NCBI GenBank assembly: GCA_964395665.1
Contig: CAYNDH010000114.1
Span: 1-14,992 of the forward strand
Length of the DNA: 14,992 nt
Direction: 5' to 3'
Source: JAEZAF01 sp964395665
GTDB taxonomy: Bacteria > Chloroflexota > Anaerolineae > Aggregatilineales > Phototrophicaceae
Shown here: piece by piece, positions 13,931-14,992 of the stretch
Layout: each line of letters opens with the position of its first letter
How positions within the stretch are numbered: position 1 is the stretch's first letter
Made by a program: the position numbers and the translations under genes
Notes under the pieces: model-generated
The model's database searches: none
Told to the model about the DNA's origin: nothing
Seen by the model: the letters and a program-made list of their open reading frames with translations, nothing else

Positions 13931-13971
13931 CCAACTGCCAACTGCCAGCAGCAGCCAGCAGCAGCCAGCAG
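13931..13971. repeat. Short simple repeats after the pilin-adhesin stop codon
   Basis: CCAACTG occurs twice (13931-13944). It leads into GCCAGCAGCA twice plus a partial copy (13944-13953, 13954-13963, 13964-13971). It is non-coding and lies between the stop codon at 13917-13919 and the terminator at 13983. The GCCAG core is shared with the array at 7923-8127. Confidence 0.8.
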
Positions 13972-13982
13972 TACCTGAAATC

Positions 13983-14017
13983 AAAAGCGGGGGATCGTGA
14001 CGATCCCGCGCTTTTTT
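13983..14017. terminator. Bidirectional intrinsic terminator between convergent genes
   Basis: AAAAGCG + GGGATCG (13983-13997) pairs with CGATCCC + CGCTTTT (14001-14015) with one G-G mismatch and a TGA loop. A T run follows on the + strand (14012-14017) and, read on the - strand, the A-rich left arm gives TTTTGATTT. It serves the pilin-adhesin gene on + and coaX on -. Confidence 0.88.
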
Positions 14018-14040
14018 GTCGGTCAGTTTCTGGTGAGACT

Positions 14041-14835
14041 TCAGTGCTGATTCAGCTCGTAGATCACACGCAGACCTTCCAGCGTGAGTTCCGGCGCGAT
14101 CTGGTCGATGACGTCGGTGTGCTGTGCGATCAGCGGGGCGAGTCCGCCGGTGGCGATCACCCTGATCGCGTCGTTCGGTTCCGGGATCGCGTCCTTCAGC
14201 CGCCGGATCAGACCTTCGACCAGCGAGACATAGCCCCAGAAGATGCCGGACTGCATGGCGTGGATCGTATTGGTCCCAATCGGATCAGGCGGCGGCAGGA
14301 TATCGACCTTGTGCAGCCGTGCCGCCCGGCTGACCAGCGCATCATGGGCCACGCCGACGCCCGGTGCAATCGCGCCACCCCGATATTCCCCCGCAGCGCT
14401 GACGACATCGAAGGTGGTCGCCGTGCCAAAGTCGATCACGATGGCGGGCGCACCGTACAGTTGGAAGACCGCCGCTGAGTTGACGATGCGATCTGCACCG
14501 GCCTGCTCCGGCTGATCGATGGCGACGGTGATGCCGGTCGGGATGTTGTGCGTCACGATCAGCGGTTCGAGATTGTGATAACGCCGGATGAGTTCCGAAA
14601 AGCTGCTGGTGAGCGGCGGGACCACACTGCTGATGATCACGCCGGTCACGGTCCGCTGCCCGACTTCAGGGCTGTTGAGGAAATTACGTACCAGCACCGC
14701 GTATTCGTCCGGCATTTTGTCCGCGACAGTCCGCGCACGCCACGTCAGCGCCCACGAACTGCCATCCCACAGGCCAAGGTGGATATTGGTATTGCCGATG
14801 TCAATGGCTAACAGGCCAGCAGAGTTTACGACCAT
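14041..14835 (-). CDS. coaX: Type III pantothenate kinase
   Basis: This 264-residue protein, normal for the family, catalyses ATP-dependent phosphorylation of pantothenate, the first step of coenzyme A synthesis; CoaX enzymes are cytosolic ASKHA-fold dimers that usually need a monovalent cation. Visible motifs are LLAIDIGNTNIHLGLWDG (8-25, phosphate-binding DIGNTN at 12-17), AGADRIVNS (112-120) with D115 as the expected catalytic Asp, IDFGTATTFDVV (134-145), GGAIAPGVG (153-161) and ATGG (228-231). The ATG at 14833-14835 has no strong ribosome binding site (only GAAAGATAAC about 10 nt upstream), and the seven residues before LLAIDIG are slightly longer than in many homologues. It is convergent with the pilin-adhesin gene and appears to be monocistronic within the window. 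Confidence 0.96.
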   Translation of the reverse strand: MVVNSAGLLAIDIGNTNIHLGLWDGSSWALTWRARTVADKMPDEYAVLVRNFLNSPEVGQRTVTGVIISSVVPPLTSSFSELIRRYHNLEPLIVTHNIPTGITVAIDQPEQAGADRIVNSAAVFQLYGAPAIVIDFGTATTFDVVSAAGEYRGGAIAPGVGVAHDALVSRAARLHKVDILPPPDPIGTNTIHAMQSGIFWGYVSLVEGLIRRLKDAIPEPNDAIRVIATGGLAPLIAQHTDVIDQIAPELTLEGLRVIYELNQH

Positions 14836-14992
14836 AACAGGTTATCTTTCGTGATGTGGGGATGAGCCTGCGCGCCAGTGTACCTGATCTGACCGGGGAA
14901 TTAAAAGAGAAGACGTACTCGTCTTAGAAACCATTTGAAAATTCAGAAAATTGCGCTGAATCTTATGGAAACACCGGACAACGCAGGCGTTG
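14836..14992 (-). promoter_or_regulatory. Upstream region of coaX
   Basis: These are the last 157 bases, read as the 5' region of coaX. AAGACG-TACT-CGTCTT (14910-14925) is a 6-bp hairpin, and ATTCAG (14941-14946) with CTGAAT (14956-14961) is a second inverted repeat. On the minus strand TACACT (+ 14878-14883) could be a -10 box with only a weak upstream TTAATT. No open frame of note is seen. Confidence 0.25.

Noticed and set aside
13837..14478. + frame of 213 codons spanning the pilin-adhesin end and coaX
   Set aside because: It crosses the terminator and simple repeats and is antisense to the clearly identified coaX.
1..14992. Insertion sequence, integrase, tRNA or att site marking a genomic island
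   Set aside because: No transposase or integrase, tRNA cloverleaf or flanking direct repeats were seen on either strand; the AT-rich segment has no mobility genes.

Overview
The window looks like a chromosomal segment of a free-living bacterium, most probably a member of the Chloroflexota (Anaerolineae-like). The reasons are the moderately high GC of most genes, very large exported proteins built from beta-sandwich and PA14-like modules on Thr/Pro linkers, a VIT-VWA exoprotein, a Flp/TadE-type pilin N-terminus, and a CoaX-type pantothenate kinase. No rRNA or other marker is present, so this is an inference from protein style. Two 100-base N runs (2702-2801 and 7963-8062) are scaffold gaps of unknown true length.

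Layout. 1-463 has no large gene. It holds a hairpin that may end an upstream gene, a good promoter (138-167), a possible 28-codon leader ORF (175-261) and a strong intrinsic terminator (306-342). This leader stands before an ABC-F ATPase gene (464-2173), an arrangement that suggests transcription attenuation. Next is an exported protein of an unnamed secreted family with a C-terminal beta-sandwich domain (2331-3656), closed by a strong terminator. An AT-richer two-gene unit follows (3732-5531). It has its own near-consensus promoter and two exported proteins of unknown function, and the first of these is an internal tandem duplication with an exact 405-bp period. The GC-rich style then returns with a VIT-VWA exoprotein (5621-7837).

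A 12/16-bp tandem array interrupted by the second gap (7923-8127) lies between that gene and a convergent class I methyltransferase gene (8116-8766, minus). The array is made of copies of the methyltransferase stop-codon region. A 215-bp divergent intergenic region with palindromes leads to the most striking gene, 8982-13919. It encodes a 1,645-residue protein with a prepilin-peptidase motif and pilin helix at the N-terminus, a Thr/Pro stalk, and about 1,480 residues of repeated beta-sandwich and PA14-like modules. A short GCCAGC-rich repeat and a bidirectional terminator separate it from the convergent coaX (14041-14835, minus). The last 157 bases are the coaX upstream region.

How the genes fit together. 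Five of the seven larger proteins are predicted to be exported or surface exposed (2331, 3806, 4740, 5621, 8982), so the window is largely a cell-surface locus flanked by housekeeping genes. Only 3806 and 4740 form a clear operon (4 nt apart, with the second ribosome binding site inside the first gene). No tad/pil assembly genes are present, so the pilin-adhesin would need machinery encoded elsewhere.
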